Origin: Porogramme epimiltina | Lineage: Eukaryota; Basidiomycota; Agaricomycetes; Polyporales; Polyporaceae | Assembly: GCA_900155495.1 (NCBI GenBank) | Contig: FTLJ01001180.1 | Span: 1-34,612 of the forward strand | Direction of reading: 5' to 3' | Length of the DNA: 34,612 bases | Shown here: positions 11,034 through 22,807 of the stretch, one piece after another | Numbering within the stretch: the first letter of the stretch is position 1 | How the letters are laid out: every line of letters begins with the position of its first letter | The notes under the pieces: model-generated | The model's input: only the letters and a program-made list of their open reading frames with translations | What the model was told of the DNA's origin: nothing | Database searches by the model: none | Position numbers and translations under genes: made by a program

Positions 11034-14000
11034 CTAGTGCTCCGCATGAGCACGGCGCATCTCCTCGAGCGCCGCCTCCCGTTCCGCAAGCGCGCGTGTA
11101 TGTGTATCGAGCGCCCGTCGTGTCTCTTCACATTCACGCTCGATTGCGTCCACACGAGCCAGGGTGGCGCTCTCGACGCGGGAGAGTAAGTCGGCAGGAA
11201 TGTGGACGAGCGCCCCGGGGTCGCTTGGTTCCGGCGGAGAGGAGACGCGGTGTGGAGGGGAGGAATGTTGGAACGTGGGCGCGGGTGGGGGAAGAGGTGG
11301 GGGGAGAGGAAAGAGCGCAGAAAGTGGTACAGGAGGTGAGGCGGGTGCACTGTCGGGGGAGAGAGGTAGTGGGACTTCTGTGGGGTCCGCGTTTGCGCTG
11401 AATGCGAACATGGCGTTGCTGCTTGGCTCTAGTCCTACAGCGGAGAGTAGGAAGTCGTCGTCCGCAAGCGAGAGGATTGTAGGATGAAGCGGTGTCGCGA
11501 GCTCCATCGACTCCTCGTCGCCCGAGCCGGTATCACCCTCTATGTGGCCGCCTTCATGAGGTGCACGTATGAGGGGCACTTCTTCATCTTGGGAGACGAT
11601 GAGCATGTCTGATGATTCCACATTAGGTAGGGCGGGGACGGGGGCAGCGACGGTAGCGACGGCAGCGGGGAAAGGTCTGGCATGATGCGCTTCGCTCATG
11701 GTCTCGCCCGTCTGTCCTTCCCTCTTGAGTTCTGCCGCACGAGAGTCGAGCAAGGTTTGTCTCAGCGCGTCGAGTTCTTGTTGCAGTGCCTCCTCGCGCT
11801 GTGATTGCTGGCGTTGAACGGCGACGAGCTCTTCCCGCAATGCTTGTATTTCCCTGACAAATCCACATTGTTGGGGGTCAGTACGTTAACATGCTACATA
11901 GCTGCAAGTACGCGACGAACATGGTGCACCTAGCGTGGTCCGCACTCTCGCCGGAGTGCCCACCATCGACGGCGTCGACAGTTGCTCCTCCGCTGACTCC
12001 AGTGTCGGATGTACGCCGTGTCTGAGACTTAGTCCTTGTCTTTGGTTTGGGGGTCGATGTAGTGACACCCTCCTCAAAATGCACTGACAGATCACTGCTT
12101 GGTAAAGCTGTGATTGTCCTCGGGGGCGCATGAATTTCCTGGATCTCTGAAGCGATTGGGGCGAGATGAGTAGCCTGCAGTTGTACATAGTGAGCTCTAG
12201 ACTAGCTATAATGGGACATGCTACGCACCTCGGCTTTACCTCCTTTCCACGAGTTAGCGAGCATGCTGCGGAGGGCGTCCCTCTCCGCAGCGAATGCTGT
12301 AATCTCAGTTGAAAGGAGCTCAATTTGTTGCTTCAGCCCGCTTAACTCTGTCCCCACTTCGACGGCCTCGGTTTCCTGTACGTCTTCCGCCTCCCTATTG
12401 TCACGTAGACTTCTACTGTCGACCATATCGCGGTCGCGTAGAGCGGGGTTGTCGGCGTGGTCCCTCGACTGTGATCGGGTAACTCGGGTGCGTGGTACGG
12501 GAGGCGCCCGCACGGTCTCTGGTGATAATGCGTAATTGGAGGGGGACGTAGCCACCACGTGGGGGTGCAATTGAGGGCTTGGAGGGAAATGGGCATCGCG
12601 GCGCGACTTGCGTTCGGATGAACCAGGAGATGTGGATTGTCGGGGAGTGTTCGCATTGGAGATGGGGAGACGCCTGGGCAATTGTGGTATGTCGGAAGGG
12701 CGGGAGCGGTGCGTGTTATTGGTGCGTTGGTCGTGAGCCTGATGCACCTACATGTTAGTCAGTAGAGGAGCCTGGTAATTCGCGCGTACACGACGACATA
12801 CTTGATTGTGGAGAAACTCGATCTCGCGCTCTAGCATGCGTTGTCGCATCTGAGATTGTGTAAGTAGCCTGTCTTCCTCTCCTTGGGACCCCGTGCGAGC
12901 ACTGGAGTGAGATGAGGCCGGAGGGTGACCATGGTCTCTCCTATCGTGTGCACAACCGGGGTGGGTGCATGGATTGGTCGCCAGACTTGAGTGAGCGAGA
13001 GAAGAGGTCAGAGACACTTGATGAGCAGAATGAGTGGCGCAGGCTTCTAGTTCAGCGTCCCGACGGGCTACCATAGCGCGAAGACGAAGAATTTCAGCGT
13101 CGGCCTGCTCTCTTGTCCGTGTGTGGGCGCGCTTCTCTTCATCGAGCTGCTTGTAAACGGATGCTACTAACGCGTCACGAATACTAGCTAAATCTTCATC
13201 ATCTTGTACGCCACAAGGAGCGGAGGTGTGTCTGGTGGGCTGTAGGGGATCTAGGAACGGATAACCGGGATCGTATACCGAATAATTAGCATCACTATTA
13301 AGCCTACTTGTGAAGCGGACAGACCAAGGGGGCGCGCAAGAGCGATACGAGCGTACGGCCAAGTAGAGTAATCATTGCATTTCTCCACTAAGAACATTGA
13401 GAAGAGCGAATATGAGCTCTAGTGTAGGACAGCTTCGAAGGTACGCTATCAAGTATTTGCCATAGCCAGGACCATTCGCTGCTTTTAATGCCGAAGAGGG
13501 AAGTGTCATACGGGAGTGTATAGAAGGAGGCGTTACACATATCGCATTCGGGGTGACAAGGTGAGAGGAGTGTTAGTTCAGGAAGCCATGAAGCACCCTG
13601 GCCACAGGGGTTATAGCCATTCCCGTCTTAACAGACCCAACAACCTCGAGCCCAGCGCAACACATCGGAACGACCATGCGCACGGTGCTATTCGAAGATA
13701 AGACGCGTCGGGGGACTACCTGTGATCCTGGTTCTGGCAAATACCCTCCAGCGCACCACACAGGGATAGGGGCGTACCTTTCTCAACCAAAATCGATACT
13801 ACCTCGCGCATCTCGTTCTTCTCTGCCTCTGCGCGTTTCACCTCGTCCAAATACCTATCCAACTTCTCGCTGAGCTTCTCCTTCGCGCGTTTTTCCGACC
13901 GGAGTTCGTAGTAGTGCGTATTTCGCAACGCGTCAAGTTCGTCGAGGGTGGCAATGAGGCGCTCCTGCATCTGAGATATCTTCATGTTGCATGATTGAAG

Positions 14001-14081
14001 CTCCTTTTGTAGGCGTGAAATCTGGACTTCGATGAGACGCGCATAGAAGACGAGTAAGATGAAAGAACCGTACTTCGGCAT
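11034..14081 (-). CDS. six-exon coiled-coil protein, unknown function
   Basis: Exons in coding order are 14081-13778, 13387-13308, 13239-12802, 12747-12229, 12174-11930 and 11853-11034. All junctions are GT-AG and phases match, giving 801 residues. Introns of 68, 54, 54 and 76 nt are typical; the first, 390 nt, is unusually long. Residues about 15-101 form a strong heptad-like coiled coil (RLQKELQSC, then ERLIATLDELDALR and EKLSEKLDRYLDEVKRAEAEK). A second coil follows at about 145-185, short ones near 235-265 and 415-440, and another at the C-terminus (ECEETRRALDTHTRALAERE). Between them are low-complexity Ser/Pro/Arg segments and an acidic or Pro-rich part in the last exon. There is no signal peptide. 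The N-terminal coil followed by CNDYSTWPYAR resembles hypothetical Agaricomycete proteins as I recall them, unverified. It may be a scaffold or cytoskeletal protein. The start is uncertain: an upstream exon could replace the first few residues. Confidence 0.78.
13388..13777 (-). other. long (390-nt) first intron of the coiled-coil gene
   Basis: The donor GTACGC follows GTTGAGAAAG and the acceptor TTCTTAG precedes TGGAGAAATGC; joining them restores phase and gives VEKVEKCNDYS. At 390 nt it is several times longer than the other introns in the window. It may hide a regulatory element or an unrecognised small exon. Confidence 0.6.
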
Positions 14082-15709
14082 CGCGGAATGTGGTTGACGC
14101 CCCCTGAGTGGTGTGTTTGACGCCAGGGCCCATCCGGGTTCGTTAGCAGATTAGCGATAAGTTACGTGTAGCAGCTGTTGAAAGTCGGGAGCGGATATAC
14201 AAGAGAGCAGAGAGCATCCAAAAAGCAAGAGAGAGCAGGAAAATGAACAATAGGCGACCACCAACGTCGTGGTTCAAGGTCGAGTTACATGTATTTAAGC
14301 GCCCATATCAATAAGGCAACACAATGCGACAGCATTCCATTATGTTCTCAATCTTAGATCATTCCTCCCCCCATTAAGGTTTCAGCACTTGGTGCGTGTC
14401 TCCTGTTCAGAGTGTACAGTATACTGACCACATTCGGCCAACTCAGATATATATACCATCGCATACTAGATGCCGCTCCCTTGTGGGTACGGTCCTCCTG
14501 AGCCCAGAAGACGACTCACTTTTGTAGAAGGCACGTGCACCTTTTGTTCTGATGGGTGCCTCTGGGAATTCAGTCTTCTACAACGGGATACTTGGACTGT
14601 CCCTAGTCATAACTGACGTTTGACTTACAGATGACGCAGGGCGTCATGTAGGTGCGCATTGAGAGGTATAGAATCTCGTATGTCAATGCGGAACATCTTC
14701 ACTTTACGCATCTACTTCGTCATGTTCTCCAACTTTCCAGAGTGGTCTGACCCTGCCAGATCATATATGCACCAAGGGGCCTTGCAGGAGCTGCAGACAG
14801 ATATCCGATTCACTAGGAGATGCCACACCATGTTCTCGTTAGCGGCGACCTCGGCATATTACTCGGCACGGACAAAGGCATGACATGCAGGAGACAATCT
14901 CATTTGGCAGAAACGAAACGGAATAGATAATTACAGTACAGTACATGAAGCTTTGAAGTAGCGAGATGGTGTGTCAAAGGCTGATTAACCGCGCAACCAG
15001 TAGAAAATAAATCAGTCGACGGTATGCCCAGCCAATGGCTCACGAGATTGATCTGCTTAGCCCTTGAGCCACACCCGGAGGCGGACCCAAAGTGAGACGC
15101 CCCACGTCGCATGCGACAGAAACGCCAACTTTGGAGACCTAAGATGACTGTAAAGAAGAGAAAAGCAAGGCTTCGTTGAGGGTGTTTTAAGCACGTGGAT
15201 GCATGGTCCGTGCGCAGGCACCTGTCAGCTTGAAGAGGCGCCAGTCTTATAAGTAGGGGGGGGGGGCGAAATGTGTTTTACTTTGAAAGTTGCACCTCGC
15301 TGGGTTGATACATGAGGCTTCCTCTATGCCTGGTTTCGGCTGGAGCTCGAGAATGTCTTAAACTTTTCGCGGGGGAGAACGAATCCTCCATCTCAAGATC
15401 GTACCGACGTATTCCATGTCGGATGCGGCCCGTGTTGGAGGTACAGACCTTTTGTACGTACTAAGTAGAGATGTACTTTCTATCTTCCCGAACCGTGCGC
15501 TACTGTCTTCATCGTCTTCGTACACGCGAATGGAGCACGTATGTAAGTCTGTTTAGGAGCGTGAGTGGTGATGGGCCAGAGAACACTCCTGGGGAAGACG
15601 TTCAAGTACTTATGTAGTGAGTAATCAAAGTGTACAGAATGCATCAGGCATCACTGTACCGCGCTTCAACTCCATATCCTCTACCTCTCCCATGATGCAT
15701 ACTGTGTAC
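14082..15709. other. intergenic stretch without a supported gene
   Basis: This is ordinary-GC sequence between the coiled-coil gene start and the end of esterase A. Only frames under 75 codons occur, none with a recognisable domain. A run of nine or ten G residues lies near 15257. The first few hundred bases should hold the coiled-coil gene's promoter; TTAAATAC near 14290 on the minus strand is a weak TATA-like candidate. Confidence 0.5.
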
Positions 15710-16909
15710 TCAACGAAGCCACGTCGTGTACTTGTCTGACGTCCTCCGGATTGTGTCCGCGATAAACTTTGCCACCACTCGCTCGGATTGAACCGACGGA
15801 TGAAGCTCGTCGAACCTTGGTCGCCCAGCATCAGCAAAGACTCACTCCTCCACCCAACGTCTACTCACCACAAGAAGCTGTCCTGGTCGGTCCCCTCGGC
15901 GTCCGTACACACACCCGGGTCACTCGTGCTCTCATTCAGCTGGTACACACATGAATGCACGGCGCCCGTCACGTTCAGCGGGGCGGTGCCGTTGAGGAAG
16001 TCCTGCGGCTGGGTGAAGATGTCGGAGAAGAGGGTATGCGAGTCGAACAAACCTGCACCGGTAAGGAGACGGACGCCAAAGGACTTAGGTGAGTGGTGGT
16101 ATCTCTAAGTTACGGGCAGCGTGTGCTTACCGAGGTGTGCTCCGTGCAGTTTCGGTACGAGGGCCTCCAACATGAGCTTCGCTAGCGCATTTCCTGACAC
16201 GGTGAGCTCGCGCATGAAGACACTCCACTCAGTCGTGTTTCGGACCGCCGTCCAGTAACGGTTCGGATACGAGTCCGCGGCGTACAGAGGTGCCGTCTCA
16301 AGGGGCACCATCTATCGATTCCCGCCCCAACCCGGACCTGGTCAGCTTGTGTGGCCCACGGAGAATGCGGCGTGCGCAACGACTCACGTTTTGGAAGATG
16401 AAGTTGCGCGCGCCGGACTTGTACAGAACTTCCACCCAGTTCACCGCGCACGCCACGACGTCCACGAGGCTCACGTTGGGCGCGGCGAGGTGGTCCGTGA
16501 GGAGCCCGTGCACTCCAACGTCGTTCGTGCCGATCCACAGCGTGTAGACCGTCTCAGAGGGACGCAGCGTCAGGTTCGCGGCGAAGTACGCAGGGAGCTG
16601 CGCCTCGAACACGGACGGGGCGCCGTTGGTCGTGACGTTGTTCGAGCACGTCGCGCCGGACTTGGCGAATGGGAAGAGCGTGAGGTTGCCGTCCTGTGCG
16701 GCGAAAATGGGCCACATCACGCCTCCGTCGGCGTGTGCATCCTGGTTGCGGACTGTGAGTTCTCTGGTTCGGATCGTGGCGGAATGCTGTTCCGTGCTTA
16801 CGATGTCGGTGTAGGAGTCTCCGAATGTGACGAGGTTCTTGATCTGATTGGGGCGAGGGCCCGCAGCGAGCGCGGCGCCGGCGAATAGGAGGGGGACAAT
16901 GGCGACCAT
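15710..16909 (-). CDS. esterase A: secreted GDSL-type (CE16-like) carbohydrate esterase
   Basis: Exons in coding order are 16909-16802, 16741-16388, 16311-16131, 16052-15869 and 15815-15710, giving 310 residues; introns are 60, 76, 78 and 53 nt, all GT-AG. Residues 1-17 form a signal peptide. The nucleophile block VTFGDSYTD places Ser32; SGATC and IGTND supply oxyanion-hole positions, and FDELHPS near the C-terminus carries the Asp278/His281 pair. This combination and length fit the CE16 acetylesterases, which remove acetyl groups from xylan or other plant oligosaccharides outside the cell. N-glycosylation sequons include NGT and NVT in exon 4. Exon boundaries are at the same codons as in esterases B and C. 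It is transcribed away from SSP1. Substrate is inferred from family only. Confidence 0.9.
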
Positions 16910-16978
16910 CTTGCAGCTGTGGACGGGGCGAGTGGGCCGGCTGCGTTGCGTCCCCTCCCCTCCCCCTCTCCCTCGGCC

Positions 16979-16987
16979 CTTATATCT
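16979..16987 (-). promoter_or_regulatory. TATA-like box of esterase A
   Basis: On the minus strand the sequence reads GATATAAGG about 70 nt before the start codon of esterase A, a normal distance for a fungal TATA box. Upstream on the same strand there is no clear copy of the 26-bp element found near esterases B and C. Confidence 0.5.
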
Positions 16988-18655
16988 ATGGTGTGTCCAT
17001 TCATGCATCATCCACACAGACGGTCATCTGACGGTGCATCTTAGAAGGCGAACCTCAGGCCGCACCTTCCATACGCCCAACAGCGCCCCGTCCTGGAGTT
17101 GCCGGCGCGGCTGTGTTCGCATGCAGTGCGCGTGATCTCGCAGCTGCTGTTGCCTGAGGTGAGTTGAAAGTAGGGTGATATTAGCATGTCTTTACAGTAC
17201 CGCAACAGGTCTGGCCACTAAGCACAAGCAATGCATTATGACCCCACGTTGTGCGTTGCGACTGAAGATATCAGCACGCAGGTTTTACATGCATCTACGC
17301 CACACCCTGGGCGAAGTCCAAGGGTGTGTAATGCTTGTATGTCGCAGAGTTTACTCTTGGCACAGTCCTGGCCACTACCATTCCTTGGTCGAAGGGCCAA
17401 GTCTACAATGACTAGTCACAATGATATTCCTGCTCATACCTACAAGGAAGATGTCGCCGGATGGGCCTACGTTGCCCCTACATTTACGTGGGGTGCTCCT
17501 TTGTGTCTGCGGACCTGCCCAAGTGATCGTGGTCGACCATGCGTACGCTGCCGAATAAGTGAGTCTCTACGACGCGCCTGCTTGAACCTGGCTATCTTGT
17601 AACCCAACCCGCTCTCCTCATCTCGCAGCACCGATCACATGGCCCACTAGTCAAAGTTCACACCTTCATTGCCCCTGTATCTGCCGATTGGACCTTTCAC
17701 AACCAGTCGAACGGGAGTTACAGAGGAGAACTTCATCTGAACATGCGCACAAAGTCGTGGCGTACCTCCGGCGCTTTCGAGCGTCTTTTGGAGACCGCGT
17801 TTCGTCCCGAGCGACTAGACTTTGCTGCTAGGGCTCGATGAAAGAGACCTGTGTCTGAAGCAATCTCTCGGTAAGCCTACGGGATGACGTCGGATCTGAG
17901 TTGCTAGCAGTACTGGATGTGTCCGGTGTTCTGATCAGATAGTAGCCGTATTATGTCCTACGTGAGACCGTCAAAAGCGACTAAAACGGACTGAAATACG
18001 GTATCATATGTATAGTTGGAGTTAGAGCGTCAGGCTAGACAGAGTCATCCCCATTGTGCAGGACCGCATACAGCGTGGTGTGTGTCATTTACCTATAACT
18101 GAAAGACTGTCTCCAAGCTGAGAGACGAATCAGATGAACTAATTAGAGTTTCTTCACCGCTGAAATATACCTGTGGCTGCTAAGTAGGGTACAATTTGTT
18201 CTGTTCAGCTATATGCGGCGTCCTCGCTATGCACCGTTAACGTTTGACTCCTACATACTCTCACAGCACGCGCAACAGGTTCGGGAGCCGGACGCCATGG
18301 CGATAAGATCTCCGCATTACCGTCCACGACAAGGTGAACTATTGTTTTTCTTTAGCATGTAAAGGTTTTAACCCCTACGAAAGAGGGCGGACAGCGTAGA
18401 CACTATCATGTCCTCTTTGTACAGTCGAATGGGCCAGTTTCAGGGATTCGTGCACGCCAATGTAGCGGGAATGAACATTAGAAGAGGCGTTGATGTATGG
18501 TTTACAAGAATAGAGTTCATTGGACGCCATGCCATGGTTTCAGTGTACACTGTATCGCAAACCGCAGGGGACGAGATGTCCTGGTGCAGAGGCGTTCGCG
18601 CTCAAGTTTTCCACTATGGGAGAGCGATATTAGCGACGAACGCTGGGTCGAAGGA
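16988..18655. other. divergent intergenic stretch, no gene seen
   Basis: This region separates esterase A (-) from SSP1 (+) and should contain both promoters. The longest frame (17231-17602, +) is 123 codons, starts without context and has no domain or plausible intron structure. No transposon ends or repeats were recognised. Confidence 0.5.
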
Positions 18656-18662
18656 TATAAAA
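18656..18662 (+). promoter_or_regulatory. TATA box of SSP1
   Basis: TATAAAA lies 84 nt before the predicted start codon of SSP1, followed by a CA/CT-rich leader ending ACAACATGG. Confidence 0.65.
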
Positions 18663-18745
18663 GACGACTCACAAACTCATCGACTCCTCACCAAAGAATC
18701 CCTCAGTCTCCTACCAGTAGTAGTCACCACCCTCCTCCGCACAAC

Positions 18746-19268
18746 ATGGTCTTCACTCTGAACATCCTCACTCTCGCCTCCATCGTGGCCGCTGCTGTCA
18801 CCGTGATCACCATGCCGGCGGTCGCTGTCGCTGGACCCACTCCAGTGCGTACCCGATGGCTTGACCCGGAGAAGTGGTGAAAGCTGACAGAGCGTCTTCT
18901 AGCTCCCCGCTCCGGAGGACGGCACCATGGGTGCTTCCGACCTCCTCACTTGGCTCTCTACCACCGACGCCAACATCACCTACACGGGCGGGCCCGTTTC
19001 CAGGGACGTCGGAGGCAACGTCATGGTCGTGTACTGCAACAAACGAACGGTGAACGTCTGCGGTGGGGACTGCACCGTCTACAACGGCGGCGCCAAGTGC
19101 ATCAACGCGCCGGGCACGAGCTGCCTGATGTCGACGGCCAACGTCGGGTTCTGCGACCGCGGCAACTGTGGCGGGAGCTGCAACCAGCTCTCGACCTGCG
19201 GCACGCACCTCGACGACAACTTCTGCTTCACCCCGGGCACCGCCTCCATTAACGTGCCGTTTGTGTGA
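18746..19268 (+). CDS. SSP1: ten-cysteine small secreted protein
   Basis: Exons 18746-18844 and 18903-19268 give 154 residues; the 58-nt intron has a GTGCGT donor, a CTGAC branch site and a TAG acceptor. Residues 1 to about 29 form a signal peptide, so the protein should leave the cell. The mature part begins with a conserved DLLTWLSTTDA segment and then has ten cysteines spaced C-x7-C-x3-C-x8-C-x7-C-x9-C-x4-C-x3-C-x5-C-x8-C, which could form five disulfides. Conserved landmarks are CTVYNGGAKC and CFTPGT near the end. Residues and spacing recall the small secreted proteins reported from Pleurotus and other white-rot fungi, as I remember them. No enzymatic motif is visible and function is unknown. 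It is the most diverged of the four copies here. Confidence 0.85.
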
Positions 19269-20194
19269 TAAGTGGCACCCAACTCATCAGTAAGCTCTTT
19301 CATAACTTTATAACGTGACCTAAGCATGAATTTGGACTTACACGTCGCCGAGAAAGCAGGAGTGTGAATGTGTCGAAGTCTTGGGATGGGAAACGAAGAG
19401 AGCAGGACTCTCAGGAGGTTTCAATGTAGCCCTGTAGATGGGGATAGTGTTAGTTATGTGTCACATAGCTGGAGGGAGACCGGGAATTATGTAGTTTGAG
19501 TGAAGTCTACACTTTTCGAGTGACGGAACGCGACGAGCTTTCCACTTTCTTTCTACGCCGGCTCCTTGTATGCCTACGTTTGTGCTTCTGCAACGAACTT
19601 GAGAGAGTTTACACGGCGCACGAATATGGTGAGCATGTCAGAGCGGCCCTATGAGTGCGCGTACCCTCGGTCCACATTGCCCCCAATGTTGACTGGAGAC
19701 TATATTGACCTATTCCTTGATAAAGAGGAAGGCAATGTTGCCATCTAAATCGGATTTATGGGCGAAGAAACGAAGCCTAGACGTACCATGCACATGGCCA
19801 CCCGACGAGCTTGTGATGGAGATGAGCCTTTGGGTAGCCCGCACAATCCCACCCGTACCCGAGATATACCCATGCCCGTGCTCGAGAGTAGAAGACCTGG
19901 GGTGGTCGGTAAGGGTAGATCCGATTCTACCGACCCGTATTACTATGCCTCGGTCCAGATAGTGACAGTGGAGGTCGTGGCAACTGTTGAAAGTTTGTTT
20001 TTTAAGTCCACGATCTGCGGGAAGCAGTGTGATAAAGACAGTGGTGTTACGTCACATAGTAAAATATGTCCCAGTCGTATACTTCGTCAAACTGCACGAT
20101 GAGGCTGCGGTCTTGCAGTGGCTCGAAAAGAGATCTGGGAACTTTTGAAGGCGCCCGCCGCAAACTGAGACGCGTGAACAGTGCAGTGACGCCA
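19269..20194. other. intergenic stretch, no gene seen
   Basis: This lies between SSP1 and the promoter of esterase B. Only short frames occur. Around 19846-19950 there are several ACCCGTA/TACCCG words in both orientations, a mild repeat structure that I cannot assign. Confidence 0.4.
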
Positions 20195-20220
20195 GATCAC
20201 GTTACCTGTGACTCTCGCGT
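20195..20220 (+). promoter_or_regulatory. conserved 26-bp upstream element, copy 1
   Basis: The element begins GATCACGTTACCTGTGAC and ends CGCGT, about 310 nt before the start of esterase B. The same sequence with one to three substitutions occurs upstream of esterase C and of the decayed esterase. Conservation of this block while flanking promoter sequence has diverged suggests a transcription-factor site. The regulator is unknown. Confidence 0.65.
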
Positions 20221-20529
20221 CAATGCTTACGCGATGTTATGACGCCGAGATACTGGACGCTTCTCACTGCTGCCTTCCACTTCTCTCCCCTTACCCGTCC
20301 ATGGAACACACAACTTTTGCCCTTGAGCTAGTCTTCGTGGATGGCTCGTATGACCCTCGACCGATAGCCGAAGAGCGGCCCGGACCAGCCTCCTCCGTCG
20401 AGCACCTGGACAGTCACGGACTCGGAGAAGACCTCGTCATATGACATGGCCCGTACCTCGCGCAATGGGTCTGGCGGTACATAACATGAAGGACGGCCTC
20501 GAAGACGTGGGGTAGAAGACTTCTGCGCC

Positions 20530-21721
20530 ATGCATCTCTCGCTGCTGTTCGCAGTGCTGTTTGCTGCCAAGGCAGCTTTCGCAGTCAGCATTCGCCCCGG
20601 GCAGATCAAGAACCTCGTTACTTTCGGAGATTCGTACACAGATGTCGTGAGTTCTCTTACTCCACCTGTTCCCTTCATGTCTCATACCCATGCGTCAAAG
20701 ACCGCGCATGCCGATGGAGGCACGATGTGGCCTGTGTTCGCCGCAGACGAAGGAAACTTCACACTTGCGCCGTTCGCCCACCACGGCGCAACATGCCTCG
20801 ACGTCTTCTCAAGCCAGATCCCGCTCTACACCGCGGCAATGGCCAACGGCTCGCTCGGCCCGCTCGCACCGGAGGAGACGATGTACACGCTGTGGATCGG
20901 GACGAACGACGTGGGGGTGAGCAACCTGTTCACGGGCAAGGTGCGCCCGGGCCTCGCGACGCTCGTCGACGCGGTGAACTGCTCGATCAACTGGGTGAGC
21001 GCGATGTACGCGTCCGGGGCGCGCAACTTCATCTTCCAAAACGTAAGCCCCTTTCGCGGCAGTGCCACTGTCCTTCTCTCTTACATCGCGCCTGCGTAGA
21101 TGATCCCCCTTGAGATGACGCCTCTGTATGCGGTCGACTCGTACCCAAATCGGTACTGGACGCTGCAGCGCAACACTACGGAGTGGCACGTTTTCATCCG
21201 CGAGCTCACCGTGTCGGGCAACGCGATGGCGAAGCTGATGCTTGAGGCCCTTGCTCCGACCCTCCCCGGCGCGCACATCGGTGAGCCTCCACCTTTACCT
21301 TCCCCCCATGCCCACCGTTACCCGGCAGAATGATAAGCAGCACCCACTGACTCACCCTGCAGCCCTCTTCGATTCGCACGCGCTCTTCGCGGACATGTAT
21401 AACACACCCCAGCGCTTTTTGAACGGGACTGCGCCGCTCAACGTCACGGGTGCCGTACATGCATGCGTGTACGAGTTGAACGAGAGCCCAACGGATCCTG
21501 GCGTATGCACCGACGCGACCGGAACTGATGCGGATAGCTTCTTATGGTACGTACGCTCGCTTTATCTTGGTCATAGGCTGAATGGCTGATGTGCATGTGG
21601 TGTTGGGGGATGTAGGTACGATGAGCTGCACCCGTCCGTGCAAGCTGAGCGCGTCGTTGCGAAGCTCATAGTGGAAGCAATTGAACGGAGGACGGCGCGG
21701 TATACAACGTGGTTGTCCTGA
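20530..21721 (+). CDS. esterase B: secreted GDSL-type (CE16-like) carbohydrate esterase
   Basis: Exons 20530-20646, 20701-21042, 21100-21280, 21363-21546 and 21616-21721 give 309 residues; introns are 54, 57, 82 and 69 nt. The first intron is a multiple of three and open in frame, so it is easily mistaken for coding. Residues 1-18 form a signal peptide. VTFGDSYTD carries Ser35, followed by HHGATC, IGTND and YDELHPS with Asp277/His280 as the probable acid/base pair. Its sequence is clearly diverged from esterase C but intron positions are identical. A proposed regulatory element is at 20195-20220; no convincing TATA box was seen. Acetyl-ester hydrolysis on plant polysaccharide is inferred from the family. 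Confidence 0.9.
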
Positions 21722-22702
21722 CGAGACACCGGTGACTGCCATCGACCTGAGCTTAAATCAATTCATGTGTGCTATGGTCTATGGGGAAGCGGTGGCTCGT
21801 GTGAGATTCTGAGTCAACGAAAATGACTGCTGGGTCACCAAGAGCTCGCGTAGGATCCGCCAAGCGGACGCCATGGCGGCATCCACTCTCTTTCGTTGGT
21901 CGAGTTGAATAGAGTGAACTTTGAAACAAGTGCGGGTCTCGGACCAACGCCGGGGTGCAGACGGTGAACCACACTGGCCGTGTACGCTTGTTGATGAGTT
22001 GTGGTAGCGGCGAGGGACGGCGTTATGCTCTGAATCAGCCCCCTCGGAGATCGAGGGCGAGCCCGAGGAGAAAGGTACGGAGGGGGAAAGTTGTGTGAGA
22101 GGAAATAGTCAGCACCCTGATCGAGATCGCCCCGCTGACGGAGACTGCCGGGACAAGCTCAGCCGAACACGGTGCTGTTGATCGATAACGCTGCTTTCAG
22201 ACACCACCTCCGTCTCAGTCCGCCTCAACGCCATCGAATACCCCCCAACCTCCTTCGTTCGTTCCGGAAATAAACGTGCCACACAATAGAGAATCGTGAA
22301 GAACGTAATGGAATGTATGAAGGGTGCTGTAACATGCGAAAGAATGTTGAGAACGGATTATGCCCCGACCCCGTGAGCTTCCTTTGCTCTCCTTCGCGGT
22401 TCGTACTTTCATGAACGCATCCTCGTCGCTGATTTACCATTGATGATCACGTTTTGCAGCTTACCTCCCCCTCACACGACAGGCGACCGCCTGACAAAGC
22501 ACCGCCGCATGTCTCCTCGCTGAGAGCATTCTGCCAAATCGGGTGGCGGGAAGACAAGCGGCCATCCAACCACCGACATGGCTACCGATGGACTCGCCAT
22601 GCGCCCTTACGTCGGGCGGAGCGTCCTGAAGCTCAATCGAACGTTCTGCCGTCCCCGCAGCGACATCATTCCGGGCCTGTCGATGCACCCGATCCAGCGA
22701 GA
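21722..22702. other. intergenic stretch, no gene seen
   Basis: This lies between esterase B and the glutathione transferase. Small frames only. GATCACGTT at 22445-22453 matches the first nine bases of the esterase-upstream element but the rest does not, so it is probably chance. Confidence 0.45.
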
Positions 22703-22709
22703 TATAAAG
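22703..22709 (+). promoter_or_regulatory. TATA box of the GST gene
   Basis: TATAAAG lies about 100 nt before the GST start codon, followed by a CT/CA-rich leader. Confidence 0.6.
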
Positions 22710-22807
22710 TAGCCTCGATCGATGGGCCACACTCCTCATCCAGACACTCTCAGCACTCGCATCTCTCCTACTACCGCCTCTTCGACTCCACATCCATCAC
22801 AGTAGCC

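Noticed and set aside
10397..11350. 317-codon open frame (-)
   Set aside because: Out of frame with the last exon of the coiled-coil gene and running into its 3' untranslated region; no domain.
17231..17602. 123-codon frame between esterase A and SSP1 (+)
   Set aside because: No domain, no plausible promoter or splice structure, and ordinary intergenic composition.
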